Shown: positions 24,868 through 34,448 of the stretch, piece after piece | Numbering within the stretch: position 1 is the first letter of the stretch | Layout of the letters: each line of letters opens with the position of its first letter | Assembly: GCF_022919115.1 (NCBI RefSeq) | Contig: NZ_CP095072.1 | Coordinates: 2,170,001-2,234,000, forward strand | DNA length: 64,000 bases | Source of the DNA: Gracilibacillus caseinilyticus | Lineage (GTDB): Bacteria > Bacillota > Bacilli > Bacillales > Amphibacillaceae | Direction of reading: 5' to 3' | Notes under the pieces: generated by a model | The model's database searches: none | What the model was told of the DNA's origin: nothing | Seen by the model: only the letters and a program-made list of their open reading frames with translations | Translations under genes and position numbers: made by a program

Positions 24868-27249
24868 ATGAATAGAGTATTGGAAAATATCAATCTAGCT
24901 TGGAAGTTTCACAGGGGAGATGTACCAGAAGCATGGTACAAAGGTTATGATGATGCTGATTGGAGAGATGTAACCTTGCCACATGACTGGTCTGTGGAAG
25001 AACCTTTCTCTAAGGAACACTCAAGTGGTACGGGATATGTAGCAGGTGGAATCGGCTGGTATCGGAAGGACTTTACGCTTCCACCGGATGCTGCAGGTAA
25101 AAAAGTATCGATCACATTTGAAGGGATTTATAATAATGCACAAGTGTGGTGCAATAGCCATTATTTAGGGAAGAGACCATTTGGTTACAGCAGTTTCACT
25201 TATGATATTAGCGATTTTGTTAGCGCGGATAGTACGAATGTAATCTCTGTGAAAGTGCATCACAAAGATATTGCAGACTCCAGATGGTTTACAGGTTCTG
25301 GTATTTACCGTCATGTCCATCTTACCATCACGAATGATATTCATATTGGTCAATATGGTGTATTTGTCACGACTCCAGATGTGTCAGCAGAGAAAGCTAC
25401 GGTACGAGTGAATTCCCGCATAGTAAATGAATCTAGCGGGGAAGGGACTATTAAAATGAAACAGACTCTTTTTAATCAAACAGGTGTACAGATCGGTGAG
25501 GTGACGGAAAGCCTGACGGTAGAAGCAGCTGCCAGCTTGACGAAGGACCAATCAATAGAGGTTGATCATCCGGAGTTATGGTCACCGGATCGACCTTATT
25601 TATATACGGTTGTGACAGAGATTATCAAAGATCGCCACGTAATGGATCAGGTAAAGACAACAACAGGGATAAGAACAATTTCCTTTGATCCAAAGGGAGG
25701 TTTTTATCTGAATAAGCAGAACATGAAAATAAAGGGAGTTTGTATTCATCATGATGCTGGTGGGCTGGGGGCAGCAGTACCTGCGAAGGTTTGGATTCGC
25801 AGGTTGACGGCTTTAAAAGAAATGGGATGCAATGCGATTAGAATGAGTCATAATCCTCCAGCACCTGATTTGTTAGATTTGTGTGATAGTATGGGGTTTC
25901 TTGTAATGGATGAAGCCTTCGATGAATGGGAAGGTGTCAAAAATAAATGGTGGACGGGTCATAACGTCTATCCACCTAAACATTATGGTTATTTTGAAGA
26001 TTTTCCACAATGGGGTGAACAAGACCTGAAAGAAATGGTCTTAAGAGATCGTAATCATCCGTCTATTATTATGTGGAGTATAGGAAATGAAATTGATTAT
26101 CCTAATGATCCGTATTGTCACCCTTTTTTTGACTGGATGACAGGAAATAATGACGCCAATAAACCAGCAAGTGAGCGAATGTATGATCCGAATAAACCCA
26201 ATGCTGAGCGTCTGTCAACGATTGCGAAGCGGTTAGTTCAATATGTGAAAGAATGCGATACGACAAGACCGGTGACGTCCGCACTCGCCTTTCCTGAGTT
26301 ATCTAACCTGACTGGGTATGCACAGGCTTTGGATGTAGTTGGCTACAATTATAAAGAGCATTTGTATGAAGCAGATTTAAAACATTTCCCTGATCATGTC
26401 ATCTACGGTAGTGAAAACAGCCCTTCTTTACAAGATTGGCTTGAAGTAAAAGATAATGATGCTATTTGTGCCCAATTTATCTGGACTGGCATTGATTATT
26501 TAGGCGAAGCTGCCGGCTGGCCAGTCAGAGCTTCTCCAGCAGGTTTTCTAGATCTTGCTGGTAACAGGAAATCCAGCTATTATTACCGTCAAAGCTTATG
26601 GAGTAAAGACCCAATGGTATATGTAGCTGTAAAGAATAAGCAAGAATCTCAAACTGATCCAGATTCCAGATGGAAGGGGGATTCACATTGGGAATGGCAT
26701 GACAATGAGGAACTTGAAGTCTTTTGTTATACCAATTGTACGGAGGCTGAATTATTTTTAAATGATCAATCGTTAGGGATAAAACGAATGAACAAAGATG
26801 ATAGCTATCTTAGCTGGGATGTTTCGTTCCAGCAAGGAATATTGGAGGTAACAGCAAGGGATGATAAGGGTAAGCAACATTCTTATCAACTGATTACGCC
26901 ATCAGATCCCAAACATATTGTGATGACATCGGATACTTCCTGTTTAGTACCGGATGGGCAAGATGTCGCACATGTTGAGATGCAAATTACCGATAAGAAC
27001 GGCAACCCTTATTTTTTCGCTGATAATCGGATTAAACTGTCAGTGGAAGGGCCTGGCGAACTGATTGGAATAGAGAATGGTGACATACAGGATGTACAAG
27101 GTTACAAAGATAACAATAGAAAAGCATATCACGGAAAGTTGCTTGCTTTTATTAGAGCTGGTACGGATGAAGGCAAGCTTGTTATCACAGCAACTGCAGA
27201 TGAATTGGAATGGGGACGAATTGAGATTCATAGTGATGGGCGTGGCTGA
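24868..27249 (+). CDS. Glycoside hydrolase family 2 enzyme (beta-galactosidase-like)
   Basis: The 793-residue enzyme shows the GH2 order: jelly-roll sugar-binding domain (about 1-180, with DVTLPHDWSVEEPF and IGWYRKDFTLP), immunoglobulin-like domain (about 180-290), TIM barrel (about 290-590) and two C-terminal beta domains of the kind found in many bacterial GH2 proteins (after about 600). The likely acid/base is Glu408 in WSIGNEIDY and the nucleophile Glu516 in YGSENS. There is no signal peptide, so it acts on imported oligosaccharide in the cytoplasm. ATG 24868 follows GAGGTGA. Placement as the last gene of the LacI-controlled operon links it to that substrate. Galactosidase, glucuronidase or related specificity cannot be settled by eye. 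Confidence 0.9.
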   Translation: MNRVLENINLAWKFHRGDVPEAWYKGYDDADWRDVTLPHDWSVEEPFSKEHSSGTGYVAGGIGWYRKDFTLPPDAAGKKVSITFEGIYNNAQVWCNSHYLGKRPFGYSSFTYDISDFVSADSTNVISVKVHHKDIADSRWFTGSGIYRHVHLTITNDIHIGQYGVFVTTPDVSAEKATVRVNSRIVNESSGEGTIKMKQTLFNQTGVQIGEVTESLTVEAAASLTKDQSIEVDHPELWSPDRPYLYTVVTEIIKDRHVMDQVKTTTGIRTISFDPKGGFYLNKQNMKIKGVCIHHDAGGLGAAVPAKVWIRRLTALKEMGCNAIRMSHNPPAPDLLDLCDSMGFLVMDEAFDEWEGVKNKWWTGHNVYPPKHYGYFEDFPQWGEQDLKEMVLRDRNHPSIIMWSIGNEIDYPNDPYCHPFFDWMTGNNDANKPASERMYDPNKPNAERLSTIAKRLVQYVKECDTTRPVTSALAFPELSNLTGYAQALDVVGYNYKEHLYEADLKHFPDHVIYGSENSPSLQDWLEVKDNDAICAQFIWTGIDYLGEAAGWPVRASPAGFLDLAGNRKSSYYYRQSLWSKDPMVYVAVKNKQESQTDPDSRWKGDSHWEWHDNEELEVFCYTNCTEAELFLNDQSLGIKRMNKDDSYLSWDVSFQQGILEVTARDDKGKQHSYQLITPSDPKHIVMTSDTSCLVPDGQDVAHVEMQITDKNGNPYFFADNRIKLSVEGPGELIGIENGDIQDVQGYKDNNRKAYHGKLLAFIRAGTDEGKLVITATADELEWGRIEIHSDGRG

Positions 27250-27273
27250 CTTTAGCGATAATCTAGTAGATAG

Positions 27274-27297
27274 AGATCCGGGTGGTTGCCCGGATCT
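27274..27297. terminator. Bidirectional terminator between convergent GH2 and GH43 genes
   Basis: AGATCCGGG at 27274-27282 pairs with CCCGGATCT at 27289-27297 around a six-base loop. It lies 25 bases after the GH2 stop and 9 bases before the GH43 stop. T-rich DNA follows on the plus strand. Confidence 0.75.
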
Positions 27298-27305
27298 ATC
27301 TTTGA

Positions 27306-28274
27306 TTATTTGTCCCACTTCGTCAGTAGGGCAAGATATTCGATTTCCGTCACAGGCAGTATCGTGCCATGACGCTTTTTTAAATGGCCAAACGAATATT
27401 CATCCGGGTTTAATTTACGCCAGCATGTGCCTGTTGTGTCACCTATGTCTGTAGTGATGATTGGCAAATATCCTCCTTCTGTAGCGTATTGATCAACGAG
27501 CAATCCCCATTTATTTTCGCCATTAAACTTGAAAAATTCTGGTCCTTCGACATCTTTTCCAGTAAGTGCTAAACCTAAAGATTCTAGGTTAGAAATGACT
27601 TTCCATTCACGCATTAATTGGTCGCTTGATTCAATGGTGATTTGCCCGTCACCTGACGCCCTGTAATAGCTACCATTGACCGAAATGATTGTCGTATCCA
27701 GGATTTCATTATGTTCCCCACGAGTGATATATAGTTGAGGTTCTGTAAAAGTATGAAAGTCTGTCGTCTTACTGCAATAGATATGCATGCCTCTGCCATC
27801 ACCGTCCGTTGCATCTCTACTAGATGCCCAGAATACGAGATAATCACCTTCCTGCTCGTCAAAAAAGGCTTCCGGTGCCCAGGCACAACCTGCCTCTTTC
27901 GGGGCAACCTCTACCATACGAGGTTCTGACCAGTTCACAAGATCCGGTGATTCCCAAATAACTAATGAATGACTGCCAGTAATCGTAGCTTGTGCGTTTT
28001 TCCAGCCCCCGCGGTGATAGATACTGAGATCAGTAGCCAGTAAATAAAAGGTCTTTCCGTCGTTACTTCGAATCAAATAGGGATCCCGTACCCCTCGTTC
28101 TCCGACTGTGGAATACAAAATCGGCTGCTTGTTATTTAAATCTTGCCAATGCAGCCCATCCTTACTCAGCGCGAAGTAGATTTGTTCCCCGTTTTTTTCT
28201 TCGCCAATGAAATGGGCAAATAAATAGCCGTAGAAATAATTGTTATCATTTTCTGAAACAGCTTTTTCCATCAT
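27306..28274 (-). CDS. Glycoside hydrolase family 43-like protein
   Basis: The 322-residue protein reads as a five-bladed beta-propeller of the GH43 type: 'YFALSKDGLHWQDL', VRDPYLIRSNDGKTFYLLAT (with the conserved Asp after Arg), AWAPEAFFDEQEGDYLVFWA (conserved Glu in the APE motif), and a late 'DVEGPEFFKFNG' containing another candidate catalytic Glu. GH43 enzymes act as arabinosidases, xylosidases or related exo-hydrolases. There is no signal peptide, so it is cytoplasmic. AGGAGGCGTC precedes ATGATG at the start. It is monocistronic and convergent with GH2; both probably process sugars brought in by the neighbouring ABC systems. Confidence 0.82.
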   Translation of the reverse strand: MMEKAVSENDNNYFYGYLFAHFIGEEKNGEQIYFALSKDGLHWQDLNNKQPILYSTVGERGVRDPYLIRSNDGKTFYLLATDLSIYHRGGWKNAQATITGSHSLVIWESPDLVNWSEPRMVEVAPKEAGCAWAPEAFFDEQEGDYLVFWASSRDATDGDGRGMHIYCSKTTDFHTFTEPQLYITRGEHNEILDTTIISVNGSYYRASGDGQITIESSDQLMREWKVISNLESLGLALTGKDVEGPEFFKFNGENKWGLLVDQYATEGGYLPIITTDIGDTTGTCWRKLNPDEYSFGHLKKRHGTILPVTEIEYLALLTKWDK

Positions 28275-28703
28275 GACGCCTCCTATTTACTTATCTTAGA
28301 TTTAGTGTACCAAAGAGAGTGGTGTACTGGAATACAATAGTTGAATTAGAGCGATTTTTTATAAACAAAGCCTTTTTTAGGTAATGTTGGAATAGAAAGC
28401 ATTTGAAGAAGGATGCTTTATGATGAAATGATTGGAAATTAAAAGAGGACCAGAAGCATTCATTCCACTTAAGTTGTATGCCGAAGCTATATCTGGTAAT
28501 ATAGTTTACTTTATTCGCAAAGACCACGCATCGATGTATATGACTTTGTTTTTGGAATCGGATGTTTCAACTCATTCATTTTTATAATCAATAGAAGTTG
28601 GAGTGAAGTGTCTACTTTTTTAGAAAAAATTTTACAGGGTACGAAATAAGCTGTAATGGTCGAAGCTGGTTTTCTGATTTACAGAGCCCTTGTAAAAGTA
28701 TGG

Positions 28704-28882
28704 GCGGTAGAGTACGCCAATGGCCAACTTTTCATCAGTACAAGCGCGGATTAGCCGGAAGAGGCTTCCATTGGACAATATCATTTCAAAACAAGCACGT
28801 AATGTCCGATAGAGCTCTTCAAACGGACAACTATGCCCCAATTCAAGCACAGATTGTCCGATAGAACTTTCCAATTGTACCA
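28704..28882. repeat. Degenerate tandem repeat, 50-52-bp period, about 3.5 copies
   Basis: Units start at 28704 (GCGGTAGAG), 28754 (GCCGGAAGAG), 28804 (GTCCGATAGAG) and 28856 (GTCCGATAGAA), spaced 50, 50 and 52. Each holds a GGACAA half followed by a CAAGCAC and a GTCCGATAG, which can pair as GGAC/GTCC. The sequence is unrelated to the array at 3321 but has nearly the same period. The rest of the 28275-29121 gap shows no gene. Confidence 0.75.
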
Positions 28883-29121
28883 CCCCACTCCTCAACAATC
28901 AAAACGCCAGGAAGTCTCACTATTTAATGGTTTGCAGTTCTTTCCTGCTCTCTATTTGCTTGTACCAATTCAAACTGGCTTATTCGACTTCTAGTTACGC
29001 CCTTTTGTTATGCTTTTTTGAAATCACAAGCAATTCACTTTGGATCCAAGATGTTTCATGCTAAGCTTTCTTTAACAATCAGTCGTTTTTTAAAAACAAG
29101 AGATAAGGTAAGGGACCAGCC

Positions 29122-30174
29122 ATGAAAAATTATTATGTAGATGTGATGCAATTTAGGGGCGATCATGCTTCCTTCGGTTTTAAACAGGGACAGTGGCTGC
29201 TGCAATCCTATTTGCATCCAATATATACGAATCCAGATAGTATGAAAAAGGTACGGTTTTCTTTTGATCGTGGAGAAGCTGTGCAATGGATAAAGTCACT
29301 TTTTCCTCACTTTTATGAAGAATTAAATGGATTGGCAGAAGGTATGAAAATGCCGCTTGAGCAAGTGCTGCTCCACTTTAGCGGTTATCAGCAGGAATGG
29401 AGACGGTCGGGCTGTTCGATTATAACGGGTGATCATTTTCTCGTGCGCAATTATGACTTTCATCCGAAGACGTATGAGGGAAGATTTGTACTTTATCAGC
29501 CTGATCAAGGTTACGCTACGATCGGTCCTTCGCAACGAATCGTGGGAAGGGCAGATGGCCTCAATGAGAAAGGACTGACGACTGGTTATAATTTTGTTAA
29601 CCGCCGAAATACCGGTGATGGATTTATTCCTACGATCATTACACGCATGATGCTGGAGACATGTCAGTCCAATGAAGAAGCAATAGCTTTATTAAAAGAA
29701 GTGCCACATCGCGTAGCATTTAATTATGTGCTGGCTGATCGATTTGGAAATAGACATGTGGTGGAGGCAACGTCAGAAGCTGTCCGTGTAAAAGAAGACA
29801 CCATAAGTACCAATCATTTTGATCTACTCCCGGAATCGAATCGTTATCATTTGGATGATTCCAAACGACGAATGGCGATTTTAAGAAATCAAACTCAAGC
29901 ATTAACCAAGCGCGAAGCCTTCCAGTTGCTAAATAATAAAGAAAATGAAGTGTTTTCCGAGAAATATCCTCAATCAGCTGGAACATTGCATACGGCGATC
30001 TATGATGTGAATTCGCTTGAAGCAGGAATTGCATTAGGTCATAATCGTATACCTACCATGTTTTCATTTCATAATTGGTTACATGGACAGGATAGCTGGA
30101 TCAGCAAAGTAAAAGGTCAAATCAATACAAAGGAACGAATGCCTTATATGGAGGGGATAGGGGAGGAAAGTTAG
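29122..30174 (+). CDS. C45-family Ntn hydrolase / acyltransferase (linear amide hydrolase)
   Basis: The 350-residue protein resembles C45 autoproteolytic acyltransferase/choloylglycine-hydrolase-type Ntn enzymes. It has an N-terminal 'FRGDHASFGFKQGQ' motif, then WRRSGCSIITGDHFLVRNYD, where Cys98 would become the nucleophile after cleavage of the Gly-Cys bond, the RNYDFHP segment, and 'GRADGLNEKGLTTGYNF'. Such enzymes hydrolyse or transfer acyl groups on amide bonds (penicillin or bile salt-like, or unknown natural amides). There is no signal peptide. It stands alone between repeat-rich DNA and a bidirectional terminator, so the context says nothing about substrate. Confidence 0.82.
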   Translation: MKNYYVDVMQFRGDHASFGFKQGQWLLQSYLHPIYTNPDSMKKVRFSFDRGEAVQWIKSLFPHFYEELNGLAEGMKMPLEQVLLHFSGYQQEWRRSGCSIITGDHFLVRNYDFHPKTYEGRFVLYQPDQGYATIGPSQRIVGRADGLNEKGLTTGYNFVNRRNTGDGFIPTIITRMMLETCQSNEEAIALLKEVPHRVAFNYVLADRFGNRHVVEATSEAVRVKEDTISTNHFDLLPESNRYHLDDSKRRMAILRNQTQALTKREAFQLLNNKENEVFSEKYPQSAGTLHTAIYDVNSLEAGIALGHNRIPTMFSFHNWLHGQDSWISKVKGQINTKERMPYMEGIGEES

Positions 30175-30272
30175 GTGCTGTTGCCTTTATTGTTTTGTGG
30201 TGGTGTGACAAAACCATGAGATATAGAGCAGATGAAAAACTAATTCTGTAATCAATGTCTTCGATTAACATA

Positions 30273-30305
30273 AATGAGACACAGGAGCGATCCATGTGTC
30301 TCATT
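30273..30305. terminator. Bidirectional terminator
   Basis: AATGAGACACA at 30273-30283 pairs perfectly with TGTGTCTCATT at 30295-30305 over 11 bp. It serves the C45 gene on the plus strand and the ABC operon on the minus strand, whose last stop is at 30319. Confidence 0.8.
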
Positions 30306-30318
30306 ATTAATAGCCGTT

Positions 30319-31164
30319 TCACCCTTTCACACTCCCTGCCGTAATCCCTTCTACCAAATACTTTTGAAAGAACAGAAACACCAATAATTGTGGCAGAATC
30401 GAAGCAACGGACATGGCAAACATTGGTCCCCAGGCTGATAAAGAGGAAGGATCAGAGAATAGCTGTAATCCTAATGCAACGGTATATAATTTTGTATCAT
30501 TTAAATATACTAGAGGAGTCATGAAGTCGTCCCATGTCCAATAGAAAGAGAAAATAGCCACTGTTGCTAACGCAGGGGTTGTTAATGGTAAAATGATTCG
30601 CCAAAAAATTCCAAAAGTGCTAGCACCGTCTATATAGGCCGCTTCATCTAGTTCACGCGGTATCCCTCTTATAAACTGAATCATCAGGAAGATAAAAAAG
30701 GGTATTCCTCCAATAAAAGCCGGAACGATTAAGGGCAAGTAGGTGTTTACCCAGCCTAAATTATGAAACAATATATATTGTGGTATTAGGGTAACCTGTT
30801 GTGGCAGCATGAGTGTCACAATCATACAAACAAATAAGGGAGTGCGAAAGCGAAATTTCACCCTCGCAAAACCGAATGCTACTAAAGTAGATGAAAACAA
30901 AGTTCCAATAACTACCATCGTAGTGACAAAAGTCGAATTAACAAAAAAGGTAGAGAATGATAAATTTCCGAATCCTTCCCATCCTTGCAGGTAATTTTCC
31001 CATTTTAGTTCAGAAGGGATTAAGGAAGCAGCATTTCGAAAAATCTCATCTTCCGGTTTCAACGAACTGGCAATGGTCCAAAGGATGGGATAAATCATTA
31101 AAAATCCCAGAAGTATGATGCTACCATGATAGATAATCGTTTTTTGGGTGGATTTTTTTTGCAT
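30319..31164 (-). CDS. Sugar ABC transporter permease, MalG-type (second CUT1 system)
   Basis: The 281-residue permease has six helices, the MalG-type start 'MIYPILWTIASSLKPEDEIF' and an EAA loop 'IPRELDEAAYIDGASTFGIFWRIILPL'. GGGAGGCAGATAATC precedes its ATG, two bases after the stop of the partner permease. It is the third gene of a binding protein-MalF-MalG operon on the minus strand. No ATPase is encoded, so it likely shares a general MsmX-type ATPase with the system at 20.8-24.2 kb. Confidence 0.93.
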   Translation of the reverse strand: MQKKSTQKTIIYHGSIILLGFLMIYPILWTIASSLKPEDEIFRNAASLIPSELKWENYLQGWEGFGNLSFSTFFVNSTFVTTMVVIGTLFSSTLVAFGFARVKFRFRTPLFVCMIVTLMLPQQVTLIPQYILFHNLGWVNTYLPLIVPAFIGGIPFFIFLMIQFIRGIPRELDEAAYIDGASTFGIFWRIILPLTTPALATVAIFSFYWTWDDFMTPLVYLNDTKLYTVALGLQLFSDPSSLSAWGPMFAMSVASILPQLLVFLFFQKYLVEGITAGSVKG

Positions 31165-31166
31165 GA

Positions 31167-32111
31167 TTATCTGCCTCCCTCTGACTCGTAGTAGACCCAG
31201 CTTTGCGCTGATTTAAAAATCAAGGCGGTGAATAAAGCACATATTAATAATAAAATCCAAGCTAAGGCAGAGGCATATCCCATATCAAAATGGGCAAAGG
31301 CTTTCTCATATAAATAAACCGCATAAAATAAGGTGCGATCCATGGGACCACCATTGGTAATCAAGAAGCTTTGTGTAAAGGCCATGAACCCTTGAATGGT
31401 TTGCATCACTAAGTTAAAAAAGATGACAGGGGAAAGCATAGGTAACGTAATCTTTAAAAACTGTAAAAAGGGACTGGCACCATCGACCGCTGCTGCCTCA
31501 TACAACTCATTCGGAATTGCCTTTAAACCAGCTAGGAAAATAAGCATCGGCGATCCAAATTGCCAGACGACTAATAAAATCAGTGTAGATAATGCGAAAT
31601 CCGGACTGGTTACCCAGCTGGTCCCCTCGATACCAAAGATGCCCAGCACATCATTTAGGGCACCTTCACGACCGAACAATTCTCGCCAAACGACAGCTAC
31701 TGCAACACTTCCACCTAAAATAGAAGGGACGTAATAAAGCGTGCGGTAAAGGCCAACACCTTTTCTTTTTGTATTGAATAGCATCGCCACGAATAAAGCA
31801 AAGGCTAATTTTAATGGAACCGAACCAAAAACGAAGATAAAGGTCACTTTCAATGCTTGGATAAACCGGGCATCATCTGTGAACATTGTGATATAATTTT
31901 CAAATCCAATCCAGGTAGGAGCGGATAGTAAATCGTAATTGGTAAACGAAAAATATAATGATGCAATCATTGGACCGACAATAAAACCAAGAAAACCAAT
32001 TAACCATGGTGCGATAAAAGTAAAACCTGTTATGTCAATGGAACGCTGGGACCTTAATTGTTTTTTCTTTTTCATGACGGATTCCTGCTTTATCGAACTA
32101 TTCTCTTGCAT
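31167..32111 (-). CDS. Sugar ABC transporter permease, MalF-type (second CUT1 system)
   Basis: The 314-residue protein begins with a lysine-rich cytoplasmic tail, then 'FTFIAPWLIGFLGFIVGPMI' and five further helices. The EAA loop is 'IPNELYEAAAVDGASPFLQFLKITLPML'. I place the start at 32111 (MQENSSIKQ) because AAGGAGGTG lies seven bases before it; the longer frame to 32177 overlaps the end of the binding-protein gene and its hairpin. It pairs with the MalG-type protein that follows to form the transport channel. Confidence 0.92.
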   Translation of the reverse strand: MQENSSIKQESVMKKKKQLRSQRSIDITGFTFIAPWLIGFLGFIVGPMIASLYFSFTNYDLLSAPTWIGFENYITMFTDDARFIQALKVTFIFVFGSVPLKLAFALFVAMLFNTKRKGVGLYRTLYYVPSILGGSVAVAVVWRELFGREGALNDVLGIFGIEGTSWVTSPDFALSTLILLVVWQFGSPMLIFLAGLKAIPNELYEAAAVDGASPFLQFLKITLPMLSPVIFFNLVMQTIQGFMAFTQSFLITNGGPMDRTLFYAVYLYEKAFAHFDMGYASALAWILLLICALFTALIFKSAQSWVYYESEGGR

Positions 32112-32133
32112 CGTCAAGCACCTCCTTGATAGT

Positions 32134-32163
32134 GGATGAGCCATCTGTATTGATGGCTCATCC
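32134..32163 (-). terminator. Hairpin after the second binding-protein gene
   Basis: GGATGAGCCATC at 32134-32145 pairs perfectly with GATGGCTCATCC at 32152-32163. It follows the binding-protein stop by a few bases and lacks a T run on the transcript's 3' side, so it is more likely an mRNA-stabilising element than a terminator. The first ABC operon has a hairpin at the same place. Confidence 0.65.
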
Positions 32164-32169
32164 TTTTCT

Positions 32170-33534
32170 TTATTCATTCTTTGCTAGAATTTCATTTGCC
32201 TTTTCTCTAAAATTAGCAGCAGCTTCTTCTGGGGTTACTTGGCCATAATAAATAGGTTCTTCCACTTCGCGTACATACAATGTTTCTACTTCTGTAGCAC
32301 CTTGCGGGTCTGGTGGATCAATGGGTTTAGCGTGATCCTGCGCCATTTCAACGTAGTCAAACATTTTCTTTCCTGCATCATCCAGCTTATCTCTTAAGTG
32401 ATCACGAACAGCACCAGCGATTGGCACGCCGCGTTCTGCATTTAAGACTTCGTTTGCTTCTAAGTTATTTGTGAAATAACTGATGAATTTAGCAGCTTCT
32501 TCCTGATGTTTCGAATCTTTGGTCACCGAGAAAAACTGACTCGGTTTCAGGAAGTGACCAGGTTCGCCACCTTCGAGTGCAGGGTTTAACATCAATTCTA
32601 ATGGTCGACCTGCAGCAGATTCGATGGCTACCAGCTGATTACTATAGATATCGAGTAACATAGCTGTATCACCATTTACAATAGGTTGCTGCTCTACATT
32701 AGAACCAGCATCCATGAACACATCTGGAGGTGCAGCAGCGCCGGATTCGATCATATCGACCGTGTTTTGTAAGAAATCCACTAATAATTGATCATCTTCA
32801 TAGCCTAGGCTTTTTCCATCTGGTGCATATAAGGAGACACCATTTTGTCTTAAATAATGTCTGAGCGTATTAGTACCTACCGAAGGCTGAACACCATATG
32901 CTCCGTCTAAATTATCGGATAATTCCTTTGCGAATGATTGAACGTCTTCATACGTGTAACCAGGCTCAGGCGGTTCTACACCAGCTTCTTCAAATAAGGC
33001 AGGATCATATACTGTACCATGTACATTTGCCCCTAAGTTAACGGCGTACAAACTGTCATCAATTTTTCCACCATCCATATACACATCTTCCACATCACTT
33101 AAATCCAATGTCCCATCTTCGACAAATGGATTCAGGTCCACTAACAAATCTCTCCCAACGTATTCCGTTAAATAGGCGTAGTCCATTTGTACAATGTCCG
33201 GTAAATTCCCGCCGGCAGCTTGGGTAGCCATCTTCTCCCAATAGCCGTCCCATCCAGTAAATTCAGGTGATATCGTTACATTTGGATTTTCTTCCATATA
33301 CATATCGATGACTTCTAATGTCCGGTCATGCCTGTTCTGGGAACCCCACCATAAAATACGGAGCTCAATCTGTTCTTCACCATTGTCTGCTGTATCACCG
33401 TTATTCTCTGTTTCTCCGGCATCATTTCCGCTATCAGAGGCAACATCTTCACCTTCCGAACTACAAGCGCTTACGAAAATAACAATAAGACCGAGCATCA
33501 AGAGAAAAAGAAATGACTTTCGCTTCTTCCACAT
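32170..33534 (-). CDS. Carbohydrate ABC transporter substrate-binding lipoprotein (second CUT1 system)
   Basis: The protein of about 454 residues has a lipoprotein signal ending VSACSS, an acidic low-complexity linker (EGEDVASDSGNDAGETENNG), and a family-1 sugar-binding fold with 'IELRILWWGSQNRHDRTLEV' at its start. The acidic linker is the kind seen in halophilic bacilli. ATG 33534 follows GGGGAG nine bases upstream. It heads the operon with the two permeases. The YesL-like gene upstream on the same strand and the divergent YesN/YesM pair probably belong to the same system, with YesMN sensing the transported sugar. Confidence 0.92.
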   Translation of the reverse strand: MWKKRKSFLFLLMLGLIVIFVSACSSEGEDVASDSGNDAGETENNGDTADNGEEQIELRILWWGSQNRHDRTLEVIDMYMEENPNVTISPEFTGWDGYWEKMATQAAGGNLPDIVQMDYAYLTEYVGRDLLVDLNPFVEDGTLDLSDVEDVYMDGGKIDDSLYAVNLGANVHGTVYDPALFEEAGVEPPEPGYTYEDVQSFAKELSDNLDGAYGVQPSVGTNTLRHYLRQNGVSLYAPDGKSLGYEDDQLLVDFLQNTVDMIESGAAAPPDVFMDAGSNVEQQPIVNGDTAMLLDIYSNQLVAIESAAGRPLELMLNPALEGGEPGHFLKPSQFFSVTKDSKHQEEAAKFISYFTNNLEANEVLNAERGVPIAGAVRDHLRDKLDDAGKKMFDYVEMAQDHAKPIDPPDPQGATEVETLYVREVEEPIYYGQVTPEEAAANFREKANEILAKNE

Positions 33535-33605
33535 CACATGTATCTCCCCTTTTTTGAAAAAATATATTTAAAACAACTACTAGGAAGTAATTGCTTCAAA
33601 TCAAG

Positions 33606-34238
33606 TTATTTTGCATATTTGTGCTGCAAAGCAGACAGATCCTCAATAGCTTGTAAGGCAATGATCATCACAATAAAACAAGTTAGGCTAATTCCAAGCG
33701 AATATAAGATTTGCGGAATATAGAACGATAAATAAATCATTCCACCTGCAGATATAGTCATTCCGAATGTTTTCAACGGATTAAGCATTCCGAGAATAAA
33801 GGCATACTTTATATAATCAACCAGCTTAAGCTGGTATTTTGTATAGATTGGCAGAATATAAATAACGGTAATCATGAACCACACGGATAATATAAATAGG
33901 ACTATACTGATGATTTGATTGAACGCGCCACCTCTATCGATGAAAAACTTCAAATCAAAATAAAGCAAAAAACCTATCACAAATAATAGAATAGCCAATC
34001 CATTAGACTTAACAAAATGGAAACGAAATTGGTTCCAATATTCACGGAAGATAGAAGATATGTGCTGTTTTTCCAGCCATGACTTCTCCACGTTACACAA
34101 TGCTACTGTTGCTGGCGCGATCCCGAATATACCAAGACCTATGATCATAAAGAAGAACCACAGCAGATTGAGATATACTAATTTAAGTAGAGCTATACAG
34201 AAGTTACGGGCAATCTCTGTTAACTTGACTGCATTCAT
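33606..34238 (-). CDS. YesL-like DUF624 membrane protein (second copy)
   Basis: The 210-residue protein has about five membrane helices and the DUF624 start LNLLWFFFMIIGLGIFGIAP followed by ATVALCNVEKSWLEK, matching the protein at 24196-24831. I chose the ATG at 34238 after AGGAAGGGACAGG rather than the TTG at 34274. It is the first gene on the minus strand, 71 bases before the binding-protein gene, and probably co-transcribed with it. The control region shared with the divergent yesN-like gene contains a cre-like palindrome. Function unknown, but its repeated place in glycan ABC loci is informative. Confidence 0.83.
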   Translation of the reverse strand: MNAVKLTEIARNFCIALLKLVYLNLLWFFFMIIGLGIFGIAPATVALCNVEKSWLEKQHISSIFREYWNQFRFHFVKSNGLAILLFVIGFLLYFDLKFFIDRGGAFNQIISIVLFILSVWFMITVIYILPIYTKYQLKLVDYIKYAFILGMLNPLKTFGMTISAGGMIYLSFYIPQILYSLGISLTCFIVMIIALQAIEDLSALQHKYAK

Positions 34239-34311
34239 ACAACCTGTCCCTTCCTGTAAATTTGGTGTTGGCAAACAATATAGTCCATGAAATTAATAGT
34301 TGTCTTTATTA

Positions 34312-34327
34312 TAGTAAGCGTTTACAA
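34312..34327. promoter_or_regulatory. Candidate cre / LacI-type palindrome in the divergent control region
   Basis: TAGTAAGCGTTTACAA reads on the minus strand as TTGTAAACGCTTACTA, matching the cre consensus at all but one fixed position. It sits between the YesL-like gene and the yesN-like regulator and could serve both. Confidence 0.55.
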
Positions 34328-34448
34328 TTTTATATAGTCATTCGTCTTATCAAATGCCCTCATTTTCTTAAGCGTTCCGGTAAGAAGTGTCTTTTCTTAC
34401 GATTTTTAAAAGATGAAGATACTTTTTATAAAGAAAGGAGTCCTGACC

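Noticed and set aside
28291..28898. Minus-strand open frames upstream of the C45 gene
   Set aside because: One overlaps the 50-bp repeat array, both lack ribosome sites and their composition is not protein-like.
34239..34274. TTG start for the second YesL-like protein
   Set aside because: The ATG at 34238 has a good AGGAAGGG ribosome site, and the extra residues would place charged and polar sequence absent from the other copy.
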